NCBI GenBank assembly: GCA_963800505.1
Contig: CAWDBL010000037.1
Span: 434,001 to 498,000, forward strand
Direction of reading: 5' to 3'
DNA: 64,000 nucleotides
DNA from: Fodinibacter sp963800505
Lineage (GTDB): Bacteria > Actinomycetota > Actinomycetes > Actinomycetales > Dermatophilaceae
Below, piece after piece: positions 1 to 8,363 of the stretch. The notes under the pieces were generated by a model. It did no database searches. It had not been told where the DNA came from and worked only from the letters and a program-made list of their open reading frames with translations. A program made the position numbers and the translations under genes. Each line of letters starts with the position of its first letter. The first letter of the stretch is position 1.

Positions 1-1
1 C

Positions 2-1276
2 GAGGCCTCGCAGGTGCCGCCCGCCGAGGCGGTGTCGGCGATCTCGAGGGGCAGACAGGTCGTCGTGGCCGGCGACTCGCACCAGCTGCCGCCCACCACC
101 TTCTTCACCACGGTGACCGGCGACGACCCCGCTGCGGTCGGCGTCGAGGAGGCGCTCACCGAGGGGGTCGAGTCCATCCTCGACGTGCTCGCGGCGGCCC
201 TGCCGAGCCGGCGCCTGTCGTGGCACTACCGCTCGCTCGACGAGCGGCTCATCGAGTTCGCCAACGCCGAGGTCTACGAGGGGTCGCTCGTCACCTTCCC
301 CGGCACGGGCGTCGACCCGGTCGTGCGGCTGGTGCCGGTCGACGGCCACGGCATCATCGGTGAGGGCGACTCGGCGCTCGAGAGCACGCCCACCGAGGTC
401 GACCGGGTGGTCGAGCTGGTGCTCGAGCACGCCCGCACCCGCCCCGACCGCTCCCTCGGCGTGATCGCGCTGGGCATCATCCACGCGACCCGGGTCGAGG
501 AGGCCGTCCGCCGCGCCCTGGCGAAGGCCCCCGCCGACCTGCTCGCCTTCTTCGACGAGGACCGGCCCGAGCCCTTCTTCGTGAAGAACCTCGAGCGCGT
601 GCAGGGCGACGAGCGCGACGACATCGTGCTCACCGTCGGCTACGGCAAGACCCCGCACGGCCGGGTGCTGCACCGGTTCGGCCCGCTCAACCTCGAGGGC
701 GGGGAGCGGCGGCTCAACGTGGCGATCACCCGCGCCCGGCGGTCGATGACCGTGGTCTCGGCGATCGGGGCCGAGGACCTCGACCCGGGCCGGCTGCGGG
801 CCCGGGGCGCCGTGATGCTGCGCGACTTCCTGGCCTACGCGGCAGGCGGGCCGCTGCCGGGAGTGGCCGCAGAGTTGGGTTCAGCCGCACCGGCCGACTC
901 GGCCGCACCGGATGCCGTGCCGACCCCGGCCGCCGCCGGTACCGGTTCCGTCGTGCTCGCCGACCTCGCGCGGCGGTTGCGCGGGCACGGGCTGGTCGTG
1001 CACGAGGACGTCGGCTCGTCGGCCGACCCGGTCGACCTGGCGATCGAGGACCCTTACCACCCTGGCCGGATGGTGCTGGCGGTGGAGTCCGATGGGCCGC
1101 AGTATGCCGCGATGCGCACCACCCGCGACCGCGACCGGCTGCGCGCCGAGCAGCTCGAGCGGCTCGGCTGGCGGCACCTGCGGGTGTGGTCGACCGACGT
1201 CTTCCGCGACCCGGCCCGCGATGTGTCACGCATCCTCGAGGCGACCGGGGTGCGTGGGGCCCCGGGCGATGACTGA
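2..1276 (+). CDS. DUF4011-type superfamily I helicase, C-terminal part (truncated by window edge)
   Basis: The reading frame is open from base 2, so the gene begins before the window. The first residues read EASQVPP, which is the Walker B (DEAS) region of an SF1 ATPase once the missing D is assumed, followed by GDSHQLPPT (motif III). The helicase C-terminal half follows, with WHYRSLDERLIEFAN and a motif VI stretch, RLNVAITRARRS. A linker rich in Ala/Pro (roughly residues 280-310 of the visible part) leads to a C-terminal domain that looks like the MTES_1575-type very-short-patch-repair-like nuclease fold: ESDGPQYA, RDRDRLRAEQLERLGW and RVWSTD. Full-length relatives are very large (often over 1200 aa) and begin with a DUF4011 domain that is not visible here. 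Its stop overlaps the start of the next gene. A DNA repair or defence role is plausible but inferred. Confidence 0.85.
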   Translation, partial: EASQVPPAEAVSAISRGRQVVVAGDSHQLPPTTFFTTVTGDDPAAVGVEEALTEGVESILDVLAAALPSRRLSWHYRSLDERLIEFANAEVYEGSLVTFPGTGVDPVVRLVPVDGHGIIGEGDSALESTPTEVDRVVELVLEHARTRPDRSLGVIALGIIHATRVEEAVRRALAKAPADLLAFFDEDRPEPFFVKNLERVQGDERDDIVLTVGYGKTPHGRVLHRFGPLNLEGGERRLNVAITRARRSMTVVSAIGAEDLDPGRLRARGAVMLRDFLAYAAGGPLPGVAAELGSAAPADSAAPDAVPTPAAAGTGSVVLADLARRLRGHGLVVHEDVGSSADPVDLAIEDPYHPGRMVLAVESDGPQYAAMRTTRDRDRLRAEQLERLGWRHLRVWSTDVFRDPARDVSRILEATGVRGAPGDD

Positions 1277-1490
1277 CGTCGGCCCGGAGGACACCGCACG
1301 CCGGTCCGAGCAGGCGGACGAGCAGCCGGCCCGGGCTCGGCGGCGGGTGCGCCGCCGAGCCGAGCGCCCGGGCACCAACCCGGCGGCCGACGACGTTCCC
1401 GATGTCGTGCCGCCGCGCGAGGAGCCGAAGCCGGGGGAGAGCCTGCACGACCGCTGGTTGCGCGAGCAGCGCCCACCCCACTGGGAGTGA
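1269..1490 (+). CDS. Small conserved hypothetical protein (73 aa), coupled to the helicase
   Basis: The ATG at 1269 lies inside the last codons of the helicase gene, whose TGA is at 1274-1276, so the two are probably translationally coupled. The protein is charged and looks disordered, with an Arg-rich middle and a C-terminal motif LHDRWLREQRPPHWE that I recognise as recurrent in small actinobacterial proteins. No function is known to me. The coupling suggests a partner or accessory role to the helicase-nuclease, which is inference only. Confidence 0.7.
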   Translation: MTDVGPEDTARRSEQADEQPARARRRVRRRAERPGTNPAADDVPDVVPPREEPKPGESLHDRWLREQRPPHWE

Positions 1491-1530
1491 CGCGAGCGCG
1501 GCGAAGGCTCGGCGGTGGGCGTCCTTGGCT

Positions 1531-1643
1531 GGTTCGAGGTGAAACGGTGACCCGTGAGGGCAGGACATCACCTCGAACCACCCGATTGCTACCGGAGTCG
1601 AGGTGATGTTCTCGCCCAGGAGATCAGCATTTCACCTCGAACG
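1531..1643. repeat. Two adjacent hairpins of the TTCGAGGTGA/TCACCTCGAA family
   Basis: Hairpin A pairs 1531-1542 (GGTTCGAGGTGA) with 1568-1579 (TCACCTCGAACC). Hairpin B pairs about 1597-1606 (TCGAGGTGAT) with 1630-1640 (TTCACCTCGAA). Loops are about 21-25 nt. The pair sits in the gap between two convergent genes (the 73-aa protein and mscL). A third copy lies in another convergent gap at 61782-61830. A bidirectional terminator or a small dispersed repeat are both possible. Confidence 0.75.
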
Positions 1644-1655
1644 CCGTGCGTCAGG

Positions 1656-2030
1656 TCAGGCGCGGGGGGCGCGCAGCTCGTCGCGGATCTCGCGGAGCAG
1701 CTCGGTGTTGGGGTCGATCGTCTCGGCCTCGGGCTCGGCCGGGAAGAACTTCTCCTTGGCCTTCTCGTAGGGCGTCACGATGAAGAAGTAGACGACGAAC
1801 GCCATGATGAGGAAGGCGATCAAGGCCGAGAGGAGCGGACCGACCGTGGACCAGTCACCCGGCTTCCAGTCGTTGAAGTTGAAGTCGGCACCCCCGGTGA
1901 TCTTGCCGATCGCTTCGATGACCACCTCCGTGAAGGCCTTGACGAGGACGGCGAACGCGGCGCCGATGATGAACGCGACGGCGAGCTCGATGAGGTTGCC
2001 GCGCAGGACGAAGTCCCGGAAACCCTTCAT
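1656..2030 (-). CDS. mscL: Large-conductance mechanosensitive channel MscL
   Basis: MscL forms a homopentameric pore in the inner membrane that opens under high membrane tension and releases solutes during hypo-osmotic shock. The start at 2030 gives the canonical N-terminus MKGFRDFVLRGN and is preceded by AAAGGAGCACCC as ribosome binding site; an upstream in-frame Met at 2078 would add 16 unlikely residues. TM1 is about residues 13-40 (IELAVAFIIGAAFAVLV) and TM2 about 65-90 (ALIAFLIMAFVVYFFIV), followed by the conserved PYEKAKEKF and an acidic C-terminal helix. The length of 124 aa is normal for the family. It lies downstream of the SAF and FmdB genes on the same strand. Confidence 0.97.
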   Translation of the reverse strand: MKGFRDFVLRGNLIELAVAFIIGAAFAVLVKAFTEVVIEAIGKITGGADFNFNDWKPGDWSTVGPLLSALIAFLIMAFVVYFFIVTPYEKAKEKFFPAEPEAETIDPNTELLREIRDELRAPRA

Positions 2031-2180
2031 GGGTGCTCCTTTTGGGGTGTGGATCAGGTCTGTTGGCGAGGGCGGCACTGCCCCGGCGGGGCCAGCCTAG
2101 GGCCGCCCGCGGGTGCCGCCCACCCGATGCCCTCCGTGCGAGGTGCGTTGTCAAGGGTGGTCGCAGCGGTCGTGGCGCAG

Positions 2181-2843
2181 TCAGCCCGGAGCAGCCACGA
2201 CGCTCACCGTCACCGGGCCCTCGAGCGAGCCGTGGCCGGCGAGCACCGCATCGGCCTCGGCGGCGCTGAGGGAGAGCACGACCCCTCGCGGCGGCGCGTC
2301 GGTGAGGGAGGCCGAGCCGCTCCGCCCGGGAGGGTCGGCCGACAGCACCGTCGCCCCGACCGCCAGGGCCGGGCCGCCCGCTGCGGGGTAGACCCGGGCG
2401 GCCAGACCCGGGGCGAGCAGGTCGACGGCGGCGGGGTCGGCCGACACCACGTGCAGGGCCACCCGCCCGGCGGCCAGCCCGTCGAGGGCGCCGCGAGGCA
2501 CCAGCCGGGATGCCGTGACGCTCTCGCCGCGGGCCAGCGCGGCACCGACCCGGCGGCCCACGGCATCCGCGACCGTGGTGAGGGCGCCGGGTTGCACCGC
2601 GTTGCGGGGCACGTGGTCGACCCGCAGGTCGGTCTCGGCCAGCACCGCCCCGGCCGGTACGTCGCGCGCCGCCGCGAGCGCCGCCGTCACCGGCTCGGCG
2701 GGCGGGCGCAGCTCGAGCACGACGAGCAGCACCGCCGTGGCGGCCAGCACCGCTGACAGCACCCGTCGCAGCACGCGCCGCCGCCAGCGCGCCCGGCGCC
2801 CCGGGCCGGTGAGGCCGGGCAGCGGGCGGGAGGGACGCGACAT
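2181..2843 (-). CDS. SAF-domain membrane protein (CpaB/RcpC-like)
   Basis: The 220-aa protein starts with a basic segment, then one transmembrane helix at about residues 27-45 (VLSAVLAATAVLLVVLEL). An SAF domain follows, beginning AARDVPAGAVLAETDLRVDHVP and including GRRVGAALARGESVTASRLV. SAF domains occur in antifreeze proteins, sialic acid synthases and the Flp-pilus protein CpaB. No pilus genes are present here, and the fmdB-SAF-mscL order is, to my knowledge, common in actinobacteria without Tad pili. The role is therefore unknown, though envelope localisation is likely. There is no clear Shine-Dalgarno sequence at the ATG at 2843; fmdB ends 39 bp upstream. Confidence 0.85.
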   Translation of the reverse strand: MSRPSRPLPGLTGPGRRARWRRRVLRRVLSAVLAATAVLLVVLELRPPAEPVTAALAAARDVPAGAVLAETDLRVDHVPRNAVQPGALTTVADAVGRRVGAALARGESVTASRLVPRGALDGLAAGRVALHVVSADPAAVDLLAPGLAARVYPAAGGPALAVGATVLSADPPGRSGSASLTDAPPRGVVLSLSAAEADAVLAGHGSLEGPVTVSVVAAPG

Positions 2844-2882
2844 GCCGACGACGCTAGGCGCCGCGGCACGGCATCCGGCAGG

Positions 2883-3230
2883 TCAGCTCGCGGGTGTGGA
2901 CGACGCCGCCGGCTTCGCGGGGGCTGTGGACGACGAGGACGACGAGGACGACGAGGACGAGTCGGACGAGCCCGACGCCTTGTCGGAGCCGCTCGTCGAC
3001 TTCTCCTTGGACCCGGAGCCGTTGGTGGCCGAGCCGGAGGTCACCGACGAGCCGGCCCGCGAGTCGGTGCGGTAGAAACCGCCGCCCTTGAAGACGATGC
3101 CGACCGCGTTGAAGACCTTGCGCAGGCGCCCCTCGCACTCGGGGCACACGGTCAGCGAGTCGTCACTGAACGACTGCACCGCCTCGAAACGGTGGTCGCA
3201 CTCGGTGCACGCGTAGGCGTACGTCGGCAC
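2883..3230 (-). CDS. FmdB-family zinc ribbon protein with Ser-rich tail
   Basis: The 115-aa protein starts at GTG 3230, seven bases after a strong AGGAGG ribosome binding site. The N-terminal 45 residues form the FmdB zinc ribbon: PTYAYACTECDHRF, then VCPECEGRLRKVF, giving two CxxC knuckles, followed by GIVFKGGGFYRTD. The remaining 60 residues are low complexity, with a poly-Ser stretch whose DNA is a run of a 9-bp GAC/GAG repeat near 2930-2960. FmdB proteins are putative regulators, but their biochemical role is poorly defined. It is the probable first gene of a run with the SAF protein and mscL. Confidence 0.9.
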   Translation of the reverse strand: MPTYAYACTECDHRFEAVQSFSDDSLTVCPECEGRLRKVFNAVGIVFKGGGFYRTDSRAGSSVTSGSATNGSGSKEKSTSGSDKASGSSDSSSSSSSSSSSTAPAKPAASSTPAS

Positions 3231-3370
3231 GATGGTCCTCCTGCGGGAAAGGTGGGTGCGCCGCCCCGGGGGGTGATCCGGGCGACCGGACGACGGTGCC
3301 GGACGGCCACGACGTCACCCAAGGATAAGCGAGCCGGCGCCGGCGCGATTCCCCTGCCCATCCCGGGCAC

Positions 3371-3499
3371 CCGTCCCTGCTGTGACCTATTGGTCGATCT
3401 GGGGACGCGGCGGCCGTCCCTGCTGTGACCTATTGGTCGATCCGGGGACGCGGCGGCCGTCCCTGCTGTGACCTATTGGTCGATCTGGGGACGTGGTCA
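3371..3499. repeat. Three tandem 43-bp repeats with dyad TGTGACC-TATT-GGTCGA
   Basis: Units start at 3371, 3414 and 3457. Each contains the 17-bp dyad TGTGACCTATTGGTCGA (3381-3397, 3424-3440, 3467-3483), then GGGGACGCGGCGG and CCGTCCCTGC. Units 1 and 2 differ at one base. The array lies directly against the 3' end of the antiporter gene. A related two-copy array is found at 48253-48320 in the opposite orientation. Confidence 0.9.
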
Positions 3500-5050
3500 G
3501 GGCCAGTCGGCGAGCCGGCCGCCGCGGCTGACCGCGCGCAACCGCTTCTCGGCGAGGGCACGCACCGAGCTCGGCGCGACCACCAGCATCTGGTCCCCGT
3601 GCCGCAGCACGTCGTTGTCGCGGGGCACGAACGACCGGCCCTCGCGCACCACCAGCGAGACGTTCGCGCCCACCGGCAGGCGCAGCTCGAACACCCGCAC
3701 CCCCGCGATCCGCGAGCCGGGCCCGATGTCGATCTCGAGCAGCTCGGCACCGAGGTCGTCGAGGGGGGTGGTCTCCACCGCCAGGTCGACCTGGTGGTGG
3801 GGGGAGGCCAGCCCCAGTCGGCGGGCCACCCAGGGCAGCGTCGGCGCCTGCACCAGGGTGAAGATGACGACGAGCACGAAGACGAGGTCGAAGATCCAGG
3901 GCACGCCGGGCGTGCCCAGCGTGCCGGGCACGGTCGCCAGCACGACGGGCACCGCACCGCGCAGCCCGGCCCACGACAGGAAGGTCTGGGTGCGCCACGA
4001 CATCCCGAACGGCAGCAGGGAGACGAACACCGACAGCGGGCGGCCGAGCAGCAGCAGGGCCGCCCCCACCACGAGGGCCGGCCCAAGCACGTTCCGGAAC
4101 TCCCCCGGGTGCGCGAGCAGCCCCAGCAGCACGAACAGGCCGATCTGCGCCAGCCAGCCGATCGCCGTGGCGAACCCGAGCACCGCCGGCCGGTGGGGGA
4201 GCCTCAGGTTGCCGAGCACGAGAGCGGCCAGGTAGCACGCGAGGAACCCCGAGGCGTGCAGCAGGTCGGCGACCGCATAGGCCAGCACGGCCACCGAGAT
4301 CACCCCGATCGCGAACAGCGCCGACGACGTCGACGCCACCAGCCGCATCAGCCGCGCCCCGCCCCAGCCGACCGCGAGGCCGACCACCGCCCCGCCCGCC
4401 AGCTCGAGCACGGCGATGAGGCCGATCCGCCACCACGGGTCGGGAGTGGCGCCGGGGATGAGCCCGGCTGCCAGCGCGGTGACGAGGAGCACGACGGGCG
4501 CGTCGTTGAACCCCGACTCGGCCTCCAACACGCCGGAGATCTGGCGGGGGAGCGGCACCCGGCGCAGCACGGAGAACACGGCCGCGGCATCGGTCGAGGC
4601 GAGCACGGCTGCCACCAGCACAGCGACCTGCCACGGCCACCCGAGCAGCAGGTGCGCCGTCACCCCCACGACCACCACCGACACCCCGACGCCGACCGTG
4701 GCGAGCACCGCCGCCGGGGCCACCGAGTGCCGGATGCCGGACCACCGGGTCGTGAGGCCACCCTCGACCAGGATCAGCACCAGCGCCCCGTAGCCGAGCA
4801 CCTGGGTCAGCTGCTGGTTCTCGTAGTTGATGCCGAAGCCCGACTCGCCCAGCACCAGCCCGATGCCGAGGTAGATGAGCAGCGAGGGCAGGCCCGAGCG
4901 CAACGACAGGCGCACCGCGGCGACCGCCACCACGAGCACCAGGCTGCCGACGAGGAGGGCCAGGGTGAGGTCGTCGAGCGAGAACGTGGAGTCGGAGGTG
5001 CCGCTCGCGAACGGCAGCGTCCAGGTCTCTCCCACGGCCCGTCCTCGCAT
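3497..5050 (-). CDS. CPA1-family cation/proton antiporter with C-terminal RCK_C domain
   Basis: The 517-aa membrane protein has about 12-13 hydrophobic segments over residues 20-400, with typical Na+/H+ exchanger elements: GLVLGESGFG, GGLTTRW, ASTDAAAVFSVLR (transport-site region), ESGFNDAPVVL and WAGLRGAVPVVLA. A cytoplasmic RCK_C/TrkA_C-like domain follows (about 430-510: EIDIGPGSRIAGVRV, NDVLRHGDQMLVV). This layout matches the CvrA/NhaP2 potassium-proton antiporter group, so it probably exports K+ or Na+ in exchange for protons, with ligand gating. The start at 5050 (MRGRAVGETW) leaves 32 bp to the divergent acylase; the larger open frame to 5149 would overlap that gene and is unlikely. 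Confidence 0.9.
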   Translation of the reverse strand: MRGRAVGETWTLPFASGTSDSTFSLDDLTLALLVGSLVLVVAVAAVRLSLRSGLPSLLIYLGIGLVLGESGFGINYENQQLTQVLGYGALVLILVEGGLTTRWSGIRHSVAPAAVLATVGVGVSVVVVGVTAHLLLGWPWQVAVLVAAVLASTDAAAVFSVLRRVPLPRQISGVLEAESGFNDAPVVLLVTALAAGLIPGATPDPWWRIGLIAVLELAGGAVVGLAVGWGGARLMRLVASTSSALFAIGVISVAVLAYAVADLLHASGFLACYLAALVLGNLRLPHRPAVLGFATAIGWLAQIGLFVLLGLLAHPGEFRNVLGPALVVGAALLLLGRPLSVFVSLLPFGMSWRTQTFLSWAGLRGAVPVVLATVPGTLGTPGVPWIFDLVFVLVVIFTLVQAPTLPWVARRLGLASPHHQVDLAVETTPLDDLGAELLEIDIGPGSRIAGVRVFELRLPVGANVSLVVREGRSFVPRDNDVLRHGDQMLVVAPSSVRALAEKRLRAVSRGGRLADWP

Positions 5051-5082
5051 GTCGTCGTTCTCTGGTGACCTAGTCTCGCAGG

Positions 5083-7779
5083 GTGAGTCGTGTTGCCGTC
5101 GCCCGTCGCGTCCTTTATGGACTCCTCGCCGTGGTGGTCGTCGCGGCACTCGTGGCCACCGTCGTCGTCGTGTCGACCGTGCGGGCCTCGCTGCCCAACA
5201 CCTCCGGCAACGCCGACCTGCCGGGCCTCACCGGCACTGTCACCGTCATGCGTGACGGCAGCGGCATCCCGCACATCTTCGGCGACAGCCTCACCGACCT
5301 GGCCCGGGCGCAGGGCTACGTGCACGCCCAGGAGCAGTTCTTCCAGATGGACCTGCGCCGGCACGTCACGGCGGGGCGGCTGTCCGAGCTGGTCGGCAAG
5401 GACGGCATCGAGAGCGACAAGGTGATCCGCACGATGGGCTGGCGGCGCATCGCCGAGGAGGAGCTGCCCACGCTCAAGCCGCAGACCCGGCAGATGCTGC
5501 AGGCCTACGCCGACGGCGTGAACACCTACCTTCGCGGCCGCACCCCCCGCGACGTGGCCCTGGAGTACACGGTGCTCGGCCTGACCCTGCCCACCCCGGA
5601 GATCGAGGAGTGGCAGCCGGTCGACAGCCTGGCGTGGCTCAAGGCGATGGCCTGGGACCTCAAGGGCAACTACGGCGACGAGCTCGCCCGGGCGCGCCTG
5701 TCCGGGCGGCTGACCCCTGCGCAGATCAGCCAGATCTACCCGCCCTATGACGCGGAGGCCCACCCGCCGATCCTCGGTGACGAGGAGTGGGCGCCGCAGG
5801 TACCCGACCGCGCGACCCAGTCGGCGGTGCCCTCGGCCCTCACCACCCGCACCCCCGCCACGACCGCCACGACCGCCACGACCGCCACGACCGCGACGGA
5901 TGCCGTGCCGCCACCGGCCGACGGCCGGGTCACCAGCCCCTCGGCGCAGGACGCCTACGCACGGGTGCACGCCGCGCTCACCTCCATCCCCCAGCTCGTC
6001 GGGCAGGGCAGTGGGGTGGGCTCGAACTCGTGGGTCGTCTCTGGCGCCCGCAGCACCACCGGCAAGCCGCTGCTCGCCAACGACCCGCACCTCGGAGTCA
6101 GCCAGCCGGGCGTCTGGATCCAGAACAGCCTGAGCTGCCGCACCGTGTCACCGACCTGCCCGATGAACGTCAGCGGCTTCTCGTTCGCGGGCGTCCCCGG
6201 TGTCGTCATCGGTCACAACGCCGACATCGCCTGGGGCTTCACCAACCTCGGCCCCGACGTCTCCGACTTCTACCTCGAGCGGGTCATCGGCGACAAGTAC
6301 CTGCGCGACGGCAACTGGCAGTCGGTCACCAGCCGCCAGGAGGTCATCAAGGTGGCCGGTGGCGACGACGAGAGCATCACCGTGCGCAGCACCGTGCACG
6401 GGCCGGTGCTCTCCGACGTCGTCGACGGGGTCGCCGACGCCGGCTCCCGGGCGCCCACCGAGCAGGAGGGCGACGAGACCGAGACGTATGCCGTGTCGCT
6501 CGCCTGGACGGGTCTGCTCCCGGGCCGAACCGCCGACGCGATCCTCGACCTCGACCTCGCCACGAACTTCGACGACTTCCGTGAGGCGGCACGCTCGTTC
6601 GCGGTGCCCGCCCAGAACCTGCTCTACGCCGACCGGCAGGGCCACATCGGCTACCAGGCGCCGGGCCAGGTGCCGATCCGGCGCCCCGCCCTGCCCCGCA
6701 GCCCGGCGGGGTACTGGCCGGCACCGGGCTGGGACTCGACCTACGACTGGCAGGGCTTCGTCGAGTTCTCCGAGCTGCCGTGGGTGCTCGACCCACCCGA
6801 CGGCGTGATCGTGGCGGCCAACCAGGCGGTCTCCAACCGGTCCAGCCCCTTCCTGACCTCCGAGTGGGACCAGGGCTGGCGCTCGACCCGGATCGGGGAA
6901 CGGCTGGCCGGTCGCGACAAGGTGTCACCGGCCGACATGGCCGACATCCAGCTCGACACCCAGGACTCCTTCGCCAAGGTGCTCGTGCCGGCGTTGCTGG
7001 CGGTGCCGCTCGAGGCGTCCGAGGCAGCCCCCGACAGCGGTGAGCTGCTCGACTTCACCCGCGACGCCCGCGAGCTGCTGCGCACGTGGGACTTCACCAC
7101 TCCCACCGGCGACGGGGAGTCAGGAGCGGCCGCGGCCTACTACAACGCCGTGTGGCGCAACCTGCTCGAGCGGCTCTTCGACGACGAGCTGCCCGCCGGG
7201 CTCAAGGCCGACGGCGACTCCCGGTGGCGCTCGGCGGTGCAGCGGCTGCTCACCAACCCCAAGAGTGCGTGGTGGGACAACAAGCTGACCCCCAACGTCA
7301 CCGAGGGCAAGGACGAGGTGCTGCGCCAGGCCCTGGTGGCGGCCCGCCTCGAGCTGACCCGCGCTCTCGGCAAGGACCCCGCCCAGTGGCAGTGGGGCAA
7401 GCTGCACCGGCTCACCTTCGAGCACAACGTGCTGGGCGGCGAGAGCGTGCCGGGGCCGGTGCGCTGGCTGGTCAACGGGGGCCCCTACGAGATGCCGGGC
7501 GGCTCCTCCATCGTCAACGCCAACGGCTGGAACGCCAGTGAGGGCTACCAGGTCGTCAAGGCGCCGTCGATGCGGATGGTCGTCGACCTGTCGAACCTCG
7601 ACGCGTCGACCTGGATCAACCAGACCGGCGTGAGCGGCCACCCCACCGACGACCACTACGCCGACCAGGTCGACGACTGGGTCGCGGGTCGTCAGCGACC
7701 GTGGCCGTTCACCGAGGCCGCCGTGCGCGACACCGACCCAGACGTACTCACCCTGCGGCCGGAGGGCGCCAGCGGCTGA
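5083..7779 (+). CDS. Penicillin acylase family (Ntn-hydrolase, S45) membrane-anchored protein
   Basis: The 898-aa precursor has an N-terminal signal-anchor (residues 8-32) and an alpha-chain region beginning TVTVMRDGSGIPHIFGDS, with GYVHAQEQFFQMDLRR. The autoproteolysis site is a Gly-Ser in VGSNSWVVSG, placing the expected beta-chain nucleophile at Ser314. Later family motifs are NDPHLG, GVPGVVIGHN and WGFTN. Family members cleave amide bonds of beta-lactams, N-acyl homoserine lactones or other acylated compounds; the substrate here is unknown. Between the chains is a low-complexity spacer with repeated ATT residues (about 258-270), encoded by a short tandem repeat at 5857-5898. The start is GTG 5083. 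The 3' end overlaps the convergent cyclo-ligase gene by 32 bp. Confidence 0.9.
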   Translation: MSRVAVARRVLYGLLAVVVVAALVATVVVVSTVRASLPNTSGNADLPGLTGTVTVMRDGSGIPHIFGDSLTDLARAQGYVHAQEQFFQMDLRRHVTAGRLSELVGKDGIESDKVIRTMGWRRIAEEELPTLKPQTRQMLQAYADGVNTYLRGRTPRDVALEYTVLGLTLPTPEIEEWQPVDSLAWLKAMAWDLKGNYGDELARARLSGRLTPAQISQIYPPYDAEAHPPILGDEEWAPQVPDRATQSAVPSALTTRTPATTATTATTATTATDAVPPPADGRVTSPSAQDAYARVHAALTSIPQLVGQGSGVGSNSWVVSGARSTTGKPLLANDPHLGVSQPGVWIQNSLSCRTVSPTCPMNVSGFSFAGVPGVVIGHNADIAWGFTNLGPDVSDFYLERVIGDKYLRDGNWQSVTSRQEVIKVAGGDDESITVRSTVHGPVLSDVVDGVADAGSRAPTEQEGDETETYAVSLAWTGLLPGRTADAILDLDLATNFDDFREAARSFAVPAQNLLYADRQGHIGYQAPGQVPIRRPALPRSPAGYWPAPGWDSTYDWQGFVEFSELPWVLDPPDGVIVAANQAVSNRSSPFLTSEWDQGWRSTRIGERLAGRDKVSPADMADIQLDTQDSFAKVLVPALLAVPLEASEAAPDSGELLDFTRDARELLRTWDFTTPTGDGESGAAAAYYNAVWRNLLERLFDDELPAGLKADGDSRWRSAVQRLLTNPKSAWWDNKLTPNVTEGKDEVLRQALVAARLELTRALGKDPAQWQWGKLHRLTFEHNVLGGESVPGPVRWLVNGGPYEMPGGSSIVNANGWNASEGYQVVKAPSMRMVVDLSNLDASTWINQTGVSGHPTDDHYADQVDDWVAGRQRPWPFTEAAVRDTDPDVLTLRPEGASG

Positions 7780-8341
7780 GGCCGAGGTCCACGACGCCGA
7801 CGGCGGTCACCACCGCGTCGACCGGCTGGTCGTGCGGCTCGTGCGGCAGCACGGGTGCCGTCGGGTCGAGCAGCTCGCCGGGGTGCAGCACCACGAGCAC
7901 CGGCGTGCCGGGCCGCCGGCGGGGGAGTGCTCGGTCGTAGCAGCCGCCTCCTTGGCCCATCCGCGTGCCGTGGTGGTCGACGGCCAGTCCCGGGGCGAGC
8001 ACGACGTCGGCGAGCGCCACGGCATCCGTGCCGAGCGGTGCGGCGGCGGCATCGGTGGCGTCGGTCCAGTCGAGGTCGAAGTCGGGCAACGTGATCGGCA
8101 CCAGCACCCGGATGCCGCGTGCCGTCAGGGCGGCGTTCAGCGCCACCGTCGGCGGCTCGCCGGCCACCGCCACGTAGGAGGTGACGACGGCACCGGCGCG
8201 CAGGCCGAGCTCGTCGAGCAGGCCCAGCACGTGGTCGGCCAGCCGGGTTCCGTCGGCCGTGGTGTCGCGCTCGTCGGCGAGCGCCCGCCGCCGGGCGCGC
8301 AGTTCGGCCCGGCGCGCGGACTTCTCGGGATTGCGGGCCAT
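7748..8341 (-). CDS. 5-formyltetrahydrofolate cyclo-ligase
   Basis: The 197-aa enzyme converts 5-formyl-THF to 5,10-methenyl-THF with ATP in the one-carbon pool. It begins MARNPEKSARRAELRARRRAL, the family's basic N-terminus. The diagnostic region is ADVVLAPGLAVDHHGTRMGQGGGCYDRAL (GxGxGYYDR type, here GGGCYDR), followed by HEPHDQPVDAVVT. A longer open frame reaching 8926 is only the shadow of galU; the ATG at 8341 leaves 22 bp to the divergent galU start, so the two share a promoter region. Confidence 0.95.
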   Translation of the reverse strand: MARNPEKSARRAELRARRRALADERDTTADGTRLADHVLGLLDELGLRAGAVVTSYVAVAGEPPTVALNAALTARGIRVLVPITLPDFDLDWTDATDAAAAPLGTDAVALADVVLAPGLAVDHHGTRMGQGGGCYDRALPRRRPGTPVLVVLHPGELLDPTAPVLPHEPHDQPVDAVVTAVGVVDLGLSRWRPPAAG

Positions 8342-8363
8342 GTCGGCATCGTAGGGTTGCCGC

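Noticed and set aside
3371..3499. CRISPR array
   Set aside because: Repeats are tandem with identical rather than unique intervening sequence, only three units, and no cas genes.
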